Of a DNA stretch of 64,000 nucleotides, positions 1 through 11,649 are shown piece after piece. Origin of the DNA: Doryteuthis pealeii (Eukaryota > Mollusca > Cephalopoda > Myopsida > Loliginidae); the NCBI GenBank assembly GCA_023376005.1, contig CM042143.1, forward strand, positions 78,927,278 through 78,991,277. Direction: 5' to 3'. Made by a program: the position numbers and the translations under genes. Below the pieces are notes generated by a model. That model was not told the origin of the DNA, searched no databases, and saw nothing but the letters and a program-made list of their open reading frames with translations. Numbering within the stretch: position 1 is the first letter of the stretch; each line of letters opens with the position of its first letter.

Positions 1-300
1 TTAATATTAGTATTATGAAGGGAGTATGTTATATATTTTCAAGTATACCTAATATAAATAATTTATACACAATCATATGGTTTTAAGTGACTATTTCAAT
101 TTAATAATGATAATGGTTTATTTGCACACAGTATCAAGTATTCCAATCTAATACAAATAATTTGTACATTATATGGTTTCAAGTATCCTTATCAAATTCT
201 ACTCATTTTCAAACCAATTTATTTGCATTGTAGGAGCACTCCACACTCTCCCAACGTTTGATATGTTTACTTAAGAGCTATTGCAAATAGTTCAATATGT
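1..300 (-). repeat. Family C ~48-bp tandem tail units
   Basis: Repeated blocks with CTAATACAAATAATTTG and ATATGGTTTCAAGTA spaced about 48 bp apart. Confidence 0.55.
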
Positions 301-304
301 ACGT

Positions 305-526
305 AAGTAAAAAGTAAAGTCGACGGGATGGCCTAAAGTTGCTATTTCACTAGCACTAGACCAAGGACATTGTCTTGGCGTCTGAAGCAGAGTGCCACAC
401 CTACCATCAGCTCCTTACTTTACTGCACAGATGCCTGTGCTACTCATACACTGAGTTAGCGAGGGCCGGTATCAAATCTGGAACCTTGGGATTCCTAGTT
501 GGACACTCTACTGACTGAGCTAAAAG
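305..526 (-). mobile_element. SINE-A, inverted
   Basis: The complement of the SINE-A consensus runs from the AAAGTAAAGTCG tail to CTGACTGAGCTAAA (box A). Confidence 0.8.
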
Positions 527-1645
527 TATAATAATTTTGATTTAACTCTCTCAATCTTTTTCTTTCTTTCTTTCTTTCATTATGTTCGATTGAAACAGAT
601 TAACATTAAGGCTTCCATGCACTCACCCCTCTCTCTCTCTCTCTTTCCCCTACTCTTTTTCTTTCTTATATTTTTTCGGTGTAGCATATCCTTTTTCTTC
701 CTTTTCTTTTTGATAAAAACAGAATGGTTCATAATTTGGCTGAGGTGACGACACTCATTTGGACAGTCTCATTTTTAACCAGAGGGTGTTGCAAGACGAT
801 AAGGGTCGTACAATCTAGGAACACAAGTATTGATATATAGATTGCTCTGAAACAGAATTTAATCTTCGGCCTGGAAGAGAACAATTATTATAAATATTGG
901 ATAATCCTTCTTTTCAATAACAATATCTCTTGACTCAGTCAAAATATTCACTGAAAATCAATCAATAGGCTTAAATGGTTGGATGGTTTGTTTTACAGCA
1001 TGTCAACTCTTATTTAATATCAAAGTAAGTCTTTCTTTTTGCAAGCATTTTATATGGTTTCAAGTAAATGATGATAATAATAATAATTTGTAAACAATTA
1101 TGTTCAGTTACGATAGTAATCCCAAAAGTAAGGTCTCCAAAGTTTGTGCGGCTATTAGTAATACTGTTGTATTTGTTGTGCATGTGTAGCATAGTCACAG
1201 TGCCATAAAAGGTTTGTGTAGTATTGTGGTAGGCCGGTCAACTAATAGGTCACAAGAAACACTCAACATAGGTAGTGGGCTCAAAAAAAAAAAAAAAAAA
1301 AAAAAAAAAACGTGAAAATATAGTGGGTTGCGGATAGGCATAAGGGGTTGCTTATTTCTCGCTCGGCCCATGGGGGCTTTTCAGTGAAAGAGAGGAAGAG
1401 TAGGTTGATCTTTTTCTATCATAAATTCCATTCATTACCACTATCTCACAACTTACGAGGTCAGTTAAAACACCCCCATAGTAGAGCACGAAAAGTCGAT
1501 GTGCGTCTCCTTGTGAGACACCCAGCAAAAGAAGATGAGTCCCTTTACTTCTGCTTGTGATCCCAGAGTGGGGGAAAGGACATATCCATTTCCACTCTTC
1601 AGCAGAAAATTTTACTACTCTGCAGAGATGCAGCACAGAGGATGA
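526..1645. other. Unassigned stretch with simple repeats
   Basis: (TTTC)n near 560, (CT)n near 630, a poly-A run of about 26 at 1285-1310, and a shared-tail-like TTTTACAGCATGTCAACTC at about 994. Nothing else recognised. Confidence 0.5.
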
Positions 1646-1649
1646 GGGG

Positions 1650-1775
1650 GTTCATACCTTTCCCAAGGGTATTAATCCAAAGGCGAGCATAATAGTGCCA
1701 CTGGAGTCCAAACTCACTTTCTATGATGTCGCAGTCCAGCATGTTAGCCACTACGCCAAGGGGTCTCCCTGTCCT
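1650..1775 (-). mobile_element. SINE-B (second tRNA-like family), inverted
   Basis: The complement has CTTGGCGTAGTGGCTAACAT (box A) and GAGTTTGGACTCC (box B), followed by TAATACCCTTGGGAAAGGTA, the hallmark of this family. Confidence 0.65.
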
Positions 1776-1944
1776 TGTTGAGTTATTTAATGCCAAAGTC
1801 AGTTCCTTTTGCAAGAAAGTAGATGATTTCAAGTAACTAATTATAATACTTTGTAAACAATTATAGCTTTAAGTAACTATCCTTAACACTAATAATTGTT
1901 ATTATAGTAACTAGATTATTTCAATTAACTAATTATAGGGTTTT

Positions 1945-2490
1945 TGTTTTTTTTAACAGCATATCAACCTCGGTGGGTCATTTAATGCCGATTTTAAATA
2001 AATTCATTCTTAATGGATAATTAATTTTGTTTATAAACTCATGTTTTTCTATTTAACCCATAGATGGGACCCTAACAGGTACTACCACTCCGGGTCAGAG
2101 TGGACCAGGGAGCAATGGTGATGAAGGGGTGCTCCACATTCTCCAAAACTCGAACCTCACCATTAGATAGAGTTTAATATCATTCCCAGGACATGTAGAT
2201 CCTCAGCCACCGCCTTCTAGCACCCATATAGGGCAACAGGGTTGGGGCAATCATATAGGTGCTAGGGCTTGACGTGACCAGCCAATTGATCGGAGGGGGA
2301 CTCTCCGACCGCCCGTCTAGCCCAAGAAAGGGCCTAAGTGGAGTTTTGCAAGTCATGGACTGCTCATCCACCTGGGTTCTATCCTTAAGCATCACGGGTC
2401 GCCACCTACAGCCAATAGATTGGAGGAGTCTTACCCTTCTGCAGAGGTGCAGTCGGTGCATTCTAATGCCCCACCAACAGGGCGGTAACT
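1945..2490 (-). mobile_element. Family C retroposon, long copy
   Basis: On the minus strand it starts CCTGTTGGTGGGGC, has CTCTGCAGA, a conserved middle (GGGTCCCATCTATGGGTTAAA) and ends with the shared tail GGCATTAAATGACCCACCGA followed by CATATGCTG-like sequence. About 545 bp without a coding frame. It is probably a long SINE or a LINE 3' region. Confidence 0.7.
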
Positions 2491-2494
2491 AATA

Positions 2495-2765
2495 ATAATC
2501 ATTTGTAAACAATTAAGTTCAAGTAACTATCAATAAAAATAATTTGCAATCATTTCAAGTATCCCCAATAATTTATATACAATCATATGGTTGCAAGACT
2601 ATTCCTATCTAATAATAATCACTTGTTTATTGTCTCGAGTATTCCTAATAATAATTTGTACACAATTATATGGTTTCAAGTAACTAATAATTCTTTGTAA
2701 ACAATTATAGCTTTAAGTAACTATTCTTAACACTAATAATTGTTACATGGTTTCAAATATTTCTA
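2495..2765 (-). repeat. Family C ~48-bp tandem tail units
   Basis: Decayed repeats of AATAATTTGTACACAATTAT and TGGTTTCAAGTA. Confidence 0.5.
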
Positions 2766-3140
2766 TCTCATCATCATCAGGTTAAACTAGTAGCACAGAT
2801 ATCCATGAAAATATCTTGCCAACTGTCCCTATCATTCATCGCCCTCGGGAGTCTTCAGGGTAACATCCAGGTTTGTGCATAGGAGGCAAGTGGCCATACA
2901 GCTGCTTTCTTGTGGGTTGTTGTTTTCACGATTTGTTTAAGATTGAACACAGCATTCTTGTGCAACTCCTATCTAACTTATTCTCTAGGTACTTCATTAG
3001 GGTCCAAGTGGTGCAGCCATACAGTAGCACTGACACGGTTACAGCTTGGAAAAATTCTTGCTTTATCTTATTAATAAGATCAGATTTCCATATGATTGAT
3101 AATCTGTCTATAGCAGACCATGCCTTTCCTGTGTGTGTGT
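2765..3140 (-). repeat. RTE 3' end fragment
   Basis: Minus-strand equivalent of the 3' part of the 24.5-26.6 kb RTE element. The opposite-strand translation shares the RVQVVQPYSSTD and AWKN segments seen opposite 26150-26250. It begins at 2769 with CATCATCATC, the complement of the GATGATGATG tail. SINE-A is inserted directly next to its broken end. Confidence 0.75.
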
Positions 3141-3150
3141 ATCTATATCT

Positions 3151-3378
3151 CAGGGCCGGTTTAGCTCAGTCGGTAGAGCGTTCAACTTGGAACCACAAGG
3201 TTCCTGGTTCGATACCGGCCCTTGCCAACTCAGCGTATTAGTAGCACATGGATCTGTGTGGCACTCCACTTCAGATGCCAAAACAATTTCCTTGGTCTAG
3301 CACTAGTGAAAAGGGGATAGACTCCCTCACTGTCTGGCTGATACTGACTTTAGGCCACTCCGATGACTTGACTTTACT
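3151..3378 (+). mobile_element. SINE-A (tRNA-Lys-like), full length with 11-bp TSD
   Basis: TATCTATATCT flanks it (3140-3150 and 3379-3389). The head has box A TAGCTCAGTCGGTAGAGC and box B GGTTCGATACC. The cloverleaf does not close properly, so this is not a working tRNA gene. The tail ends GACTTGACTTTACT. It abuts the RTE fragment at 2765-3140. Confidence 0.85.
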
Positions 3379-3394
3379 TATCTATATCTAATAC

Positions 3395-4165
3395 AAATAA
3401 TCTCCAAACAAATTCATTTGACCCAAAAAATGGGATCCAGATACAACCACTCTAGATCAGAGTGGACCTGGGAGTAATGGCAATGAAGGGTTTGGTTTGT
3501 TGGTTTGGTTAGTTCGATTTCATAGCACGTCAACTCACATTGGGTTATTTTATGCTGAGGACATTTTGTTCTATTCCTGCTTGATGGGTATCCAAATTTT
3601 TTAAAATCTTTTTAAAACTGATTTTTTCCTATTTAACCCATAGATGGGGCCCTAAAATATATTACCACTCCAGGTCAGAGTGGACCTGGGAGTAATGACA
3701 ATGAAGGGTTATTCCACACTCCACAGAGCTCCAAAATTAAAACTTCAATCCTATAGGTGCTTGGGCTTGATATGAAAACTTAAATTTCTGTAATTATTTG
3801 TGTTAGTATAAGATGCACTATTTTTCCAAATTTTTAAGCCAAAAAGTTTGGTTTGGTGGATTTTCTGGCATGTCAACCCTTCTGCAGAGGTGCAGTTGGT
3901 GTATTCTTCTACCCAAGCCAACAGGGTGGAATGGACCTGGGAGTAATGGCAATGAAGGGGTGACACCACACTTCCAGAGCTTCATCCAGTAATTCACCAT
4001 TGGATGAAGGGGTACTCCATACTCCCCAGAGGTCTGAAATTGGAACTTCACCATTAGATGCAGTTTAACGTCATACCCACAATAATAAGACCCTCAGCCA
4101 CTGCCTTCTAGCACATATATGATAAATATATGGCAATGAAGGAGTGACACCACACTCCCAGAGCT
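3395..4165 (-). mobile_element. Cluster of family C fragments, inverted
   Basis: Several broken pieces: CTAGATCAGAGTGGACCTGG (3448), a tail at 3490-3565 with GTTGGTTTGG, a middle at 3640-3770, a tail/head junction at 3840-3920 and repeated GTAATGGCAATGAAG parts up to 4165. Confidence 0.55.
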
Positions 4166-4356
4166 CCATCTAGTAATTTACCATTGGATGAAGTTTAATA
4201 TCAATAACTGGGACACCCTGTTTTGGGTGAAAAGAAGTAGGGGTCTTATCTTAACCCCTGCAGGAGATACAGTCTGTTACTATAACCCTGCCAACAGGGA
4301 AGTCAATGCCAATAAAACCATTCTCTCCGACTGCCCATCTTGTTTAATTAAATTGG

Positions 4357-4640
4357 GAGGCACGTGGTCTAGAGTCGTAGGAAATAGACTCGTCGATCCA
4401 AGTTCAAATCCTGGATGAAGCTACAGTTCACATAGCACTAATACCCTTGGGAAAGGTATGAATCCAACTACTCTCTCTCCAGCTATGGGTAAATAGTAAG
4501 GCAGACTGGGCTCTTTAACCTTGGTTAGTCAACTAGTCTAGGAGAAGGAAAACTCTGTATTCAAACCTGTTAAACTCCACTTGTGGTGGTCACTACTAGA
4601 ATAGGCACAGTCCTATTTAGAGATCTTTAATAAAAAGAAG
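4357..4640 (+). mobile_element. SINE-B
   Basis: tRNA-like head (GGCACGTGGTCTAGAGTCGT; AAGTTCAAATCC as box B), then AATACCCTTGGGAAAGGTAT, GGGCAGACTGGGCTC-like body and TTCAAACCTGTTAAACTC near the end. Confidence 0.7.
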
Positions 4641-4739
4641 GAAAAAAAGGCCAACGTTAAGTGGTGCAGCCAAAAGGCTAGGGTTGTATATTATAATTAT
4701 TATACACAAGAATTATATAATGAACTTTTTATTCCAGTC

Positions 4740-5345
4740 CCATATCTCATTATATTTAAGTTTTGGTTTGTTTGGTTTTACAGCACATCAACCTCGGTGG
4801 GTCAGTTAATGCCAACAAAGTTGTGAAATAAATTCATTCTTAATGCATAATACAATTTTGTTTATCAACTCATGTTTTTCTATTTAACCCATAGATGGGA
4901 CCCTAACAGGTACTACCACTCTGGGACAGAGTGGTCCAGGGAGCAATGGTGATGAAGGGGTGCTCCACATTCCCCAAACCTCCAGAACTGGAACCTCACC
5001 ATTAGATAGAGTAACATCATTCCCAGGACATGTAGACCCTCAGTCACCGCCTTCTAGCACACATATGATAAAAAGGGTTGGGGCTTGCCATAAGGGCAAA
5101 AGGGTTGAGGCAATCATATAGGTGCTAGGGCTTGACGTGACCAGCCGATTGATCGGAGGGGGCTCCTCCAACCACCCGTCTAGCCCAAGATTGGGCAAAG
5201 TGGAGTATTGCAAATCATGAACTGCTCATCCACCTTAAGCATCACGGGTCACCACCCAAGGCCAACAGTTGGCCCCATTGGGGGAGTCTTACCCCTCTGC
5301 AGAGTTGTAGTCTGTGTATTCTAATGCCTGAGCCAACAGAGTAGT
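4740..5345 (-). mobile_element. Family C retroposon, long copy
   Basis: Same order as the 1.9 kb copy over about 600 bp, with an extra GATAAAAAGGGTTGGGGCT part. The shared tail lies at 4760-4812. Confidence 0.7.
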
Positions 5346-5515
5346 CATTATATTTAGGATAGGTTGACTGAAAGTAAGTTATATCTATAGTCCAAACTAA
5401 TGTGTTTTAGGCCTTAACAGAGAAATATCCACTGAAATGTACATTTGTTTATAATCTTATTTCTCCTAATGTAAGCTCTAAATACTGTGTAAATTTTGTG
5501 TTTTAAGACATAATG

Positions 5516-5748
5516 AGGTAAAAAGTAAAGTTGGCAGAGTGGCCAGTGAGGGAGTCTATCCCTTTTTCACTAAGGGAGATTGTTTTTGCTGGGTAGAGCA
5601 CTACACCTATAAGCTCCAGATGTTTTGCCGCACAGACAGATTATCCAAGCTGTGCTACTTATGTGCTGAGTTGGTGAGGACCAGTATCGACCTGGAACCC
5701 TTGTGATCTTAGGCTGATGCTCTATCAACTGAGCTAAACCAGTCCCTT
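5516..5748 (-). mobile_element. SINE-A, inverted, 10-bp TSD
   Basis: AGACATAATG lies at 5506-5515 and 5749-5758; both tRNA-like boxes are present in complement. Confidence 0.8.
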
Positions 5749-5854
5749 AGACATAATGTAAACTATATAAATATTTTTAGTCAGTATGAACTTATGAAAA
5801 GTTAAACAAATGCTAAATTTAGTTTAAATTTAGCTGCTACATATTCTAAAAAAA

Positions 5855-6175
5855 TGGTTGGTTGGTTGGATTTTATGGCATGACAACCCTTGTTAGGTTA
5901 TTTTATGTGGAAGACATTTTATTTTATTCATTATTGATGGGTATTCAAAATATTTTATTTAAACTCATTTTTTAAATATCTATTTAAACTTATTTTATAT
6001 TATTTATTCTATCTAAGCATTATGGGACCCTAACAGGTACTACCAATCTGGGTCAGAATGGACCTGGGAGTAATGGCGATGAGGGGGTACTCCAAATTCC
6101 CCATAGCTCCAGAATTGAAACTTCATTATTAGATGCAGTTTAACATCATATTCAGGACACAAAACCCCTCATAAA
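5855..6175 (-). mobile_element. Family C retroposon, inverted
   Basis: GGTTGGTTGGTTGG tail end, TTTTATGGCATGACAACCC hairpin part, then the GGGTCAGAATGGACCTGGGA middle. Confidence 0.65.
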
Positions 6176-6179
6176 AAAA

Positions 6180-7280
6180 AAAAAAAAAAAAGTGGTGCAT
6201 ATTATACCCAAGAATTTTTTTCCAGAATTCCGAAGTCCAAACTTAGGTATTCATGTTACACACAATTACAGTAGACATTAAGTTTCATTTTTGTTTTTGT
6301 AACATCTTAAATTCTTAATTGTTGCCAATAGTAAAGAAAGCCAGACAAACATTGTGAATGATACACTTTCTCATACATATGCCTTTCACTTTCTCATACC
6401 CAGACATCTTTCACGTCAAGGCAGATTAACCAGAGGGAAAGTATTCTAACTAAACTTCCTCTTCTCACAAGAATATTTCCTTTTACAGAAACAGCATAGA
6501 AATTGTTTTTTTTTAAAAGATCTTTGCCAGCCTTGGATAATTTCTGCCCTTTGGAAATGTCAAATCTTTCTCAAGAATAATTTTAAACACTTTAAGAGAA
6601 AATTGTTATTTCCTGTTATTTTTTTTTTTGTTTGAAAACCTCACAAGTAAACTGAGTAGCTAAATCTTAATTCTTAACACATTTCTAAGATTAAAAAGAA
6701 AAATATTTCTAAGAAACATTTTTTACAAAAAATTATACACTAGCAGAAATTGCCTGGAAGAAAAATACATTTTTTTAGATATAAAATAAATTACGAATTT
6801 ATTTGAATAAATAAATTCTTTATGAATATTACTTAGAAAAAAAATCACGTGATTGACTCTTATAACCAATCACTAGCAATACTACTGGCCTGATAGAATA
6901 CTTAAACCCCCCACATTGGTCATAATTCAAATTACACTCTTTGAGGACGGACAGAGGATTGCCAGGATCTTTACCAATACTCAAGAAGGACTTATACGAT
7001 CCCTTTAGTAACCAAAAGGATTCATTATCAAAGGACTTTATACCAGTAACTGAGAACACTTTAGTAACCAAAGGATTCATTATCGACGGACTCTTTATCA
7101 AGGATCCAATTCCACTGGATAAGCGCTTCTGCTATAAGGCCAAGGAATGGCCCTTAAAAACATAAGTTTCAAATCAAGAGGAGAAAATACTCCCCACCCC
7201 CCACAAAAAAGGGGCTGAGGTGTTAAAGACCTTGGCTACATTTCTTTCAAAGCCAGACCACAAAAATACATCAGATCAAT
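6180..7280. other. AT-rich stretch with a promoter-like block
   Basis: 6180-6840 has no recognised feature. At 6845-7160 a less AT-rich block holds CACGTGATTG, AACCAATCAC and a direct duplication (TTTAGTAACCAA with GGATTCATTATC at about 7003 and 7061, 57 bp apart). It could be an LTR piece, unproven. Confidence 0.35.
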
Positions 7281-7282
7281 TG

Positions 7283-7975
7283 ATTTCAATGGCATGTCAA
7301 CATATCTAGGGTTATTTTATGCCTAGAGGTTAGGGAATTGTGTTCATTGTATGTTTTTATTTACATTTTTTGTGTAGTTGTTTCTTAAGAGTTTTTTATT
7401 GGGGGGGGGGGCAGGGATGCACACAATCCTATCAGAATACAAATCAGATTTAAAAAGATCTTGGAGGCAACATCCCACAAGAAAACAGCTGTTTGGTCAC
7501 CTGCCTCCAATTACACAAACCATCTAAGCAAGACAAACAAAACATGCTGGACACTGTTGGAGAAGTAAGGACAAACTCATAAGTGTAGGTTGACCAGCAA
7601 AAAACTAAATCAATCAGCTCTGTATGGATTCTGGATGCCGCTCATAAGACCTGCCAGAGGCAATGACCCAGAGGTATGGTTGGTGAGAAAGAGTCATGGG
7701 AATCCATGCTAACAGCACAACCTGATGATGATGATTTGACCCATAGATTATTGGGAACCTACCAGGTACTACCACTTGAAATTAGAGTGGACCTGGGAGT
7801 AATGGCAATAAAGGAGTACTCGACACTCCCCAGATCTCCAGAAACAGAGCCTTACTATTAGATGCAGTTTAATGTCATATCCAGGACACACCTTTTTTTT
7901 TGGACGAGGGGGGCGGTTTTACCTCTCTGCAGAGATACAGTCAGCATATTCTAGGTCCCACTGACAGGGGAAAAA
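7283..7975 (-). mobile_element. Family C pieces either side of an RTE end
   Basis: A tail fragment at 7283-7400 (GGCATGTCAACA, GGGTTATTTTATGCC) and a middle-to-head part at 7738-7975 (TTAGAGTGGACCTGGGAG, TCTCTGCAGAGAT). Confidence 0.55.
7425..7738 (+). repeat. RTE 3' end fragment
   Basis: Plus-strand 3' end of the same RTE family, matching about 26300-26600 (the CATCCCACAAGAAAACAGCT and CTGGACACTGTTGGAGAAG parts). It ends in CCTGATGATGATGAT. A family C copy abuts the tail. Confidence 0.7.
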
Positions 7976-8114
7976 TACATCAGGTTATATCTATTACATG
8001 ACTGTCACTTTGGTGTTTAAAAATTAACATGCAAATTAAATTTAGCCCCAGTTTTTATGCCTGTCTACATCCCAAATATGCTCCTCTTTTATTCTTTCTT
8101 TTCACTCTAAATAA

Positions 8115-8632
8115 AGGCTGTGGAGTCAGAGTCGGAAGCAATTAAGGAGTCGGAGTTGGTATAGTTTATACCGACTCCTTAATTGTTCCAGACTTCAAAT
8201 TTCACCCCCCACCCCCAAAAAAATTCTTTTTAACTATTCTTTCTCCAACTCTAATTCTGTAATGGAATGAACAGAATTGAAGCCTCACCACCAGATCCAA
8301 ATTTGATCACATTAAGACAGCAAGAACTCTATGTGAACTCAGATAAAACAAAGTTCATGTGTATTAAACAAGATGGAGTCAGAATTGGAAGCAATTAGAG
8401 TCGGAGTCGGTAAAACTATACAGATTCCAATTGTATTTACACTTTATATGGCCCTAGTTTAGTCTGAAGTTATACAGTGCACACTCCTTATAAATATATT
8501 ATTTTTTAATCATGATTTTATATTTATCTGTAGGCCATAATCACTTAATTACATAAAAAGGAGTCAGAGTCGAAGTTGCCAAAAATAGAAGAGTCAAACG
8601 TTTTGTCTTCCAACTCCACTGCTCTGCTCTAA
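8115..8632. repeat. GGAGTCGGAGT-type fold-back repeat
   Basis: GTGGAGTCAGAGTCGG at the left and CAACTCCACTGCTCTG at the right are inverted relatives. Inside is a hairpin with perfect 15-bp arms (CAATTAAGGAGTCGG at 8139-8153; complement 8171-8185) and a small RTE fragment. Confidence 0.5.
8310..8378 (+). repeat. Small RTE reverse-transcriptase fragment
   Basis: It reads LYVNSDKTKFMC in one frame, matching LYVNSDKTEFVC of the larger copy at about 25950-25990. It is embedded in a GGAGTCGGAGTCGG-type repeat. Confidence 0.55.
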
Positions 8633-9014
8633 ATACAATAACAAAAACATGACTTTTCTTTGTGTTAAAATATTAATGAAGCTAAATAAATAAAAAAAAA
8701 ACAGACATCCTTTCATTTAGTCAGAGAGAAAAATAGACAAGCCAAAAATCACTTCCTGTTAATAACCTTTCAAACGACACAATATTAGCTCATCACAGCC
8801 AAACAGACTTTATGAATAATTTATTGTTTTTTTTTTTGTTTTTTGTTTCAGTTTTGATACATTAACTGCTAACGAGTTTATAATCTAATGGAAAACTTAA
8901 CTACTGTCAAATGGAGTTATTGTTAGCCACACTAAAACTAAACTTGTTATATTAATACAGGGTGTCCCAGAAGTTGTGCACCATCCTGATTTTCAAATAT
9001 ATATATATAGTAAG

Positions 9015-9302
9015 CAGTGATGCTGATAGCGTTTTGATTTAGTGCATCCTGGGACACATATATTTGCTTTGAATGAGTCCCTGGGAAAATTTATGGGTCC
9101 CAACTAAAGCCATATAACTCCTACCTTGTAACCTATCCTGTGTAATCCATTTCTAAGAAACTATTAAAATGTATCTAAAGTTAGCTTGAAATGGTGGGGG
9201 AAGAAAAAAGAAAAACACTGGGATGAATGGATATGATTTTACTGTGTCCTATTAGATTTTTGTGCGTCAGGGACACAAGACACGGGCCTATCAGCATCTC
9301 TG
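9015..9302 (+). mobile_element. Non-autonomous DNA element, CAGTGATGCTGATAG family, 6-bp TSD
   Basis: Ends CAGTGATGCTGATAG and CTATCAGCATCTCTG, flanked by perfect AGTAAG (9009-9014 and 9303-9308). The interior has the CATCCTGGGACACA and AAAAACACTGGG segments seen in the other copies. No open frame. Confidence 0.85.
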
Positions 9303-9330
9303 AGTAAGCATATCCTAAGCCCCATTAACA

Positions 9331-9540
9331 GGTTGGTTGGTGGTTGGTTGAATTTTACAGCATATCAACTCTTGTTGGGTTATTTTATGCCAAAGACATT
9401 TTTGTTCTATTCATACTTGATAGGTATTAAAAATAAAAAATTTTTTTAAAAAAACAACATTTTTAACTCATTTTTTTTAAACATTTTTTAAAACTCATTT
9501 ATTTTTCTAAGAAAAATCTGAGAAAATTACATTAATGGCC
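9331..9540 (-). mobile_element. Shared-tail retroposon fragment, inverted
   Basis: GGTTGGTTGGTGGTTGGTTG, then TTTTACAGCATATCAAC and GTTGGGTTATTTTATGCC, followed by AT-rich filler. Confidence 0.65.
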
Positions 9541-9748
9541 TAAACAAGCGTCTCCACGCAGAGGGGAGGGCTGCAACAAACGCGGAGGGCTGCAACAAGC
9601 GCTTCCACGCGGAGGGCTGCAACAAGCGCTTCCACGCAGAGGGCTGCAACAAGCGCGCAGAGGGCTGCAACAAGCGCTTCCACGCAGAAGGCTGCAACAA
9701 GCGCTTCCACGCGGAGAGCTGCAACAAGCGCTTCCACGCGGAGAGCTG
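9541..9748 (-). repeat. 27-bp GC-rich minisatellite, about 7-8 units
   Basis: Unit built on GGCTGCAACAAGCGCTTCCA followed by CGCGGAG, with shorter units in the middle and at the left. Because 27 is a multiple of 3, three frames stay open on the minus strand (repeats such as AALRVEALV), which is a by-product rather than a gene. Confidence 0.85.
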
Positions 9749-9952
9749 CACACATAACTGAAGAAATGATAATGGCTGAGATCACGAGCATTGTTGTTAG
9801 GATGATTTGGAAAGAAATTCTGTTTGCCCTATTTTACTTTATTCTGCTACAAAAGACAGACCCCCACCCCCCACCCCATATTTCCATCCAGGCACCTTAG
9901 GATTGTAGAATGATTGGTTGGTTTTACGACATGTTAACCGTTGTTAGGTTAT

Positions 9953-10197
9953 ATAGGCCGGTTTAGCTTAGTCGGTAGAGCGTTTGACTAGGAACCACAA
10001 GGTGCCAGGTTCGATACCGGCCCTCACCAACTCAGCATATGAGTAGCACAGGGATCTGTGCGGTAAAGTAAGGAGCTGATGGTAGGTGTAGAGCTCCACC
10101 TCAGACACCAAAAATCTCCTTGGTCTAGTGCTAGTGAAAAGGGGATAGACTCCCTCACTGTCTGGGTGATATCGACTTTAGGCCACCCCGAAAACCA
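9953..10197 (+). mobile_element. SINE-A inside a shared-tail retroposon
   Basis: AGGTTAT at 9946-9952 and 10198-10204 brackets it. The interrupted host sequence reads GTTGTTAGGTTATTTTATGC when rejoined, matching other copies of the shared tail. Confidence 0.8.
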
Positions 10198-10305
10198 AGG
10201 TTATTTTATGCTGAAATCAGTTTAACAATTATGATCTCCATTACAAAAATCTATCAATCATTTTAAACGGATAAATATTTCATTGTTTCAGTTAGCTTAG
10301 GAGGA

Positions 10306-10715
10306 TAGGCCAGTTTAGATCAGTCGGTAGAGCATCCGCCTAGGAACCAAAAGGTTCCGGGTTCAATACCAGCCCTCACCAAGTCAGCAATTGAGTAGTA
10401 CAGCTTGGATCTGTGCGGTAAAGGGAGGAGCTGGTGGTAAGTTTGGCACTCCACCTCAGCAAAAAACAATCTTCTTGGTCTAGTGCTAGTGGAAAGGAGT
10501 TTGGGTTTGGACTGTTTTACGGCATATCAACCTCGGTGGGTCATTTAATGCAGACAAAGTTTTGAAATAAATTCATTCTTAATGGATACTCAATTTTATT
10601 TATAAACACATTTCCTATTTAACCCATAGATGGGATCCTAACAGGTACTACCACTGATTGGAGACTTGTTGTCTGGCTGATACCAATAATAAGCCACTCT
10701 GACGACTTTACTTAC
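10306..10715 (+). mobile_element. SINE-A split by a 160-bp retroposon piece
   Basis: The head and body (10306 to about 10498) and the end (about 10658-10715, GTCTGGCTGATACC) are separated by a minus-strand family C tail (TTTTACGGCATATCAACC to ACTACCACT). Confidence 0.75.
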
Positions 10716-10919
10716 AGCTAGTTTATAATAAATGTTTATTTATTATTATTAACTGCCCTGTTACTTTTGCCCCTCACTTGTATATTTGAACTGACATTTG
10801 ACTAGGCCTACCCCAAACCTACAAAACAAAACTGAATACAAGTTCATCATCTTTTAATCTAGGAGACAAAATCTTTTGAATGATGAAGGTCTTCAGAAAT
10901 AGCAGAGTTTTTCACTGGT

Positions 10920-11040
10920 ATTCCAAACAAGTTATGGAAACAGCACACCACAAGAAAGCAACTGTATGGCCACTTGCCCCCATCACACAAAGCATCTGAG
11001 AAAGACGAAAAAGATATGCTGGAGAAGCAACTGCTGAAAA
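10920..11040 (+). repeat. RTE 3' fragment
   Basis: The segment from CAAGTTATGGAAACAGCACA to about 11035 matches about 26295-26400 of the large RTE copy. The sequence from there to 11215 is not recognised. Confidence 0.6.
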
Positions 11041-11221
11041 GTTCATATAATGATATCATATCTGCTGTTGATGACTTTTTTAACCAATGGGATCCAATCA
11101 TTGCAACACCAAGTGGAGAATTGTGTGGACTGCAAAAGAGACTATGCTGAACAATAAACTGAATTTGGTCAGAGGTTTCATTGGCTTTCCAACAGAACAC
11201 ACCCCATGTCACTAACCCTTT

Positions 11222-11415
11222 TTAATGGTTTAGTTTATTTAACGGCATATCAACACCTTATGGGTTATTTAATGCCAAACTTTTATTTGTAAATGTTTGA
11301 TTATAATCATGACTATATTTTCAATGTTCCACTGCATTTTTTTTTTGCAATTATATTGTCTAAAATCATTTGTGCACATTCTTACCTAATACAAATAATT
11401 TGCAACTAACCCTTT
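11222..11415 (-). mobile_element. Family C tail, inverted
   Basis: GGCATATCAACACC and GGGTTATTTAATGCC hairpin arms, GATTATAATCATGAC, then CCTAATACAAATAATTTGCA. Confidence 0.6.
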
Positions 11416-11649
11416 TTAGTATCATGGAAAGATACTACTTGGAGACAAGCCCCCTCCCACCCACCCCAGGAACTATGCTTCTATACTTATTTTATACAAA
11501 GCAGAGTCAGAAAAACCAGTTATGCCTGAACTGATATATGAATAAACTGAAGTACCCATAGACAGATACCTGATAGGACATAGCTCCTCTCTTTACCTAA
11601 ATAATGGCAGCCACATGACATGGAATCTATAAGATACTGGAGTTATTTG

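Noticed and set aside
3151..3240. Working tRNA gene at the SINE-A head
   Set aside because: Boxes A and B are good, but the acceptor and anticodon stems do not pair properly, and the same head recurs many times with a common non-tRNA body.
9527..9791. Repetitive 73-83 residue proteins on the minus strand
   Set aside because: Three overlapping frames are open only because the repeat unit is 27 bp; there is no start context or family feature.
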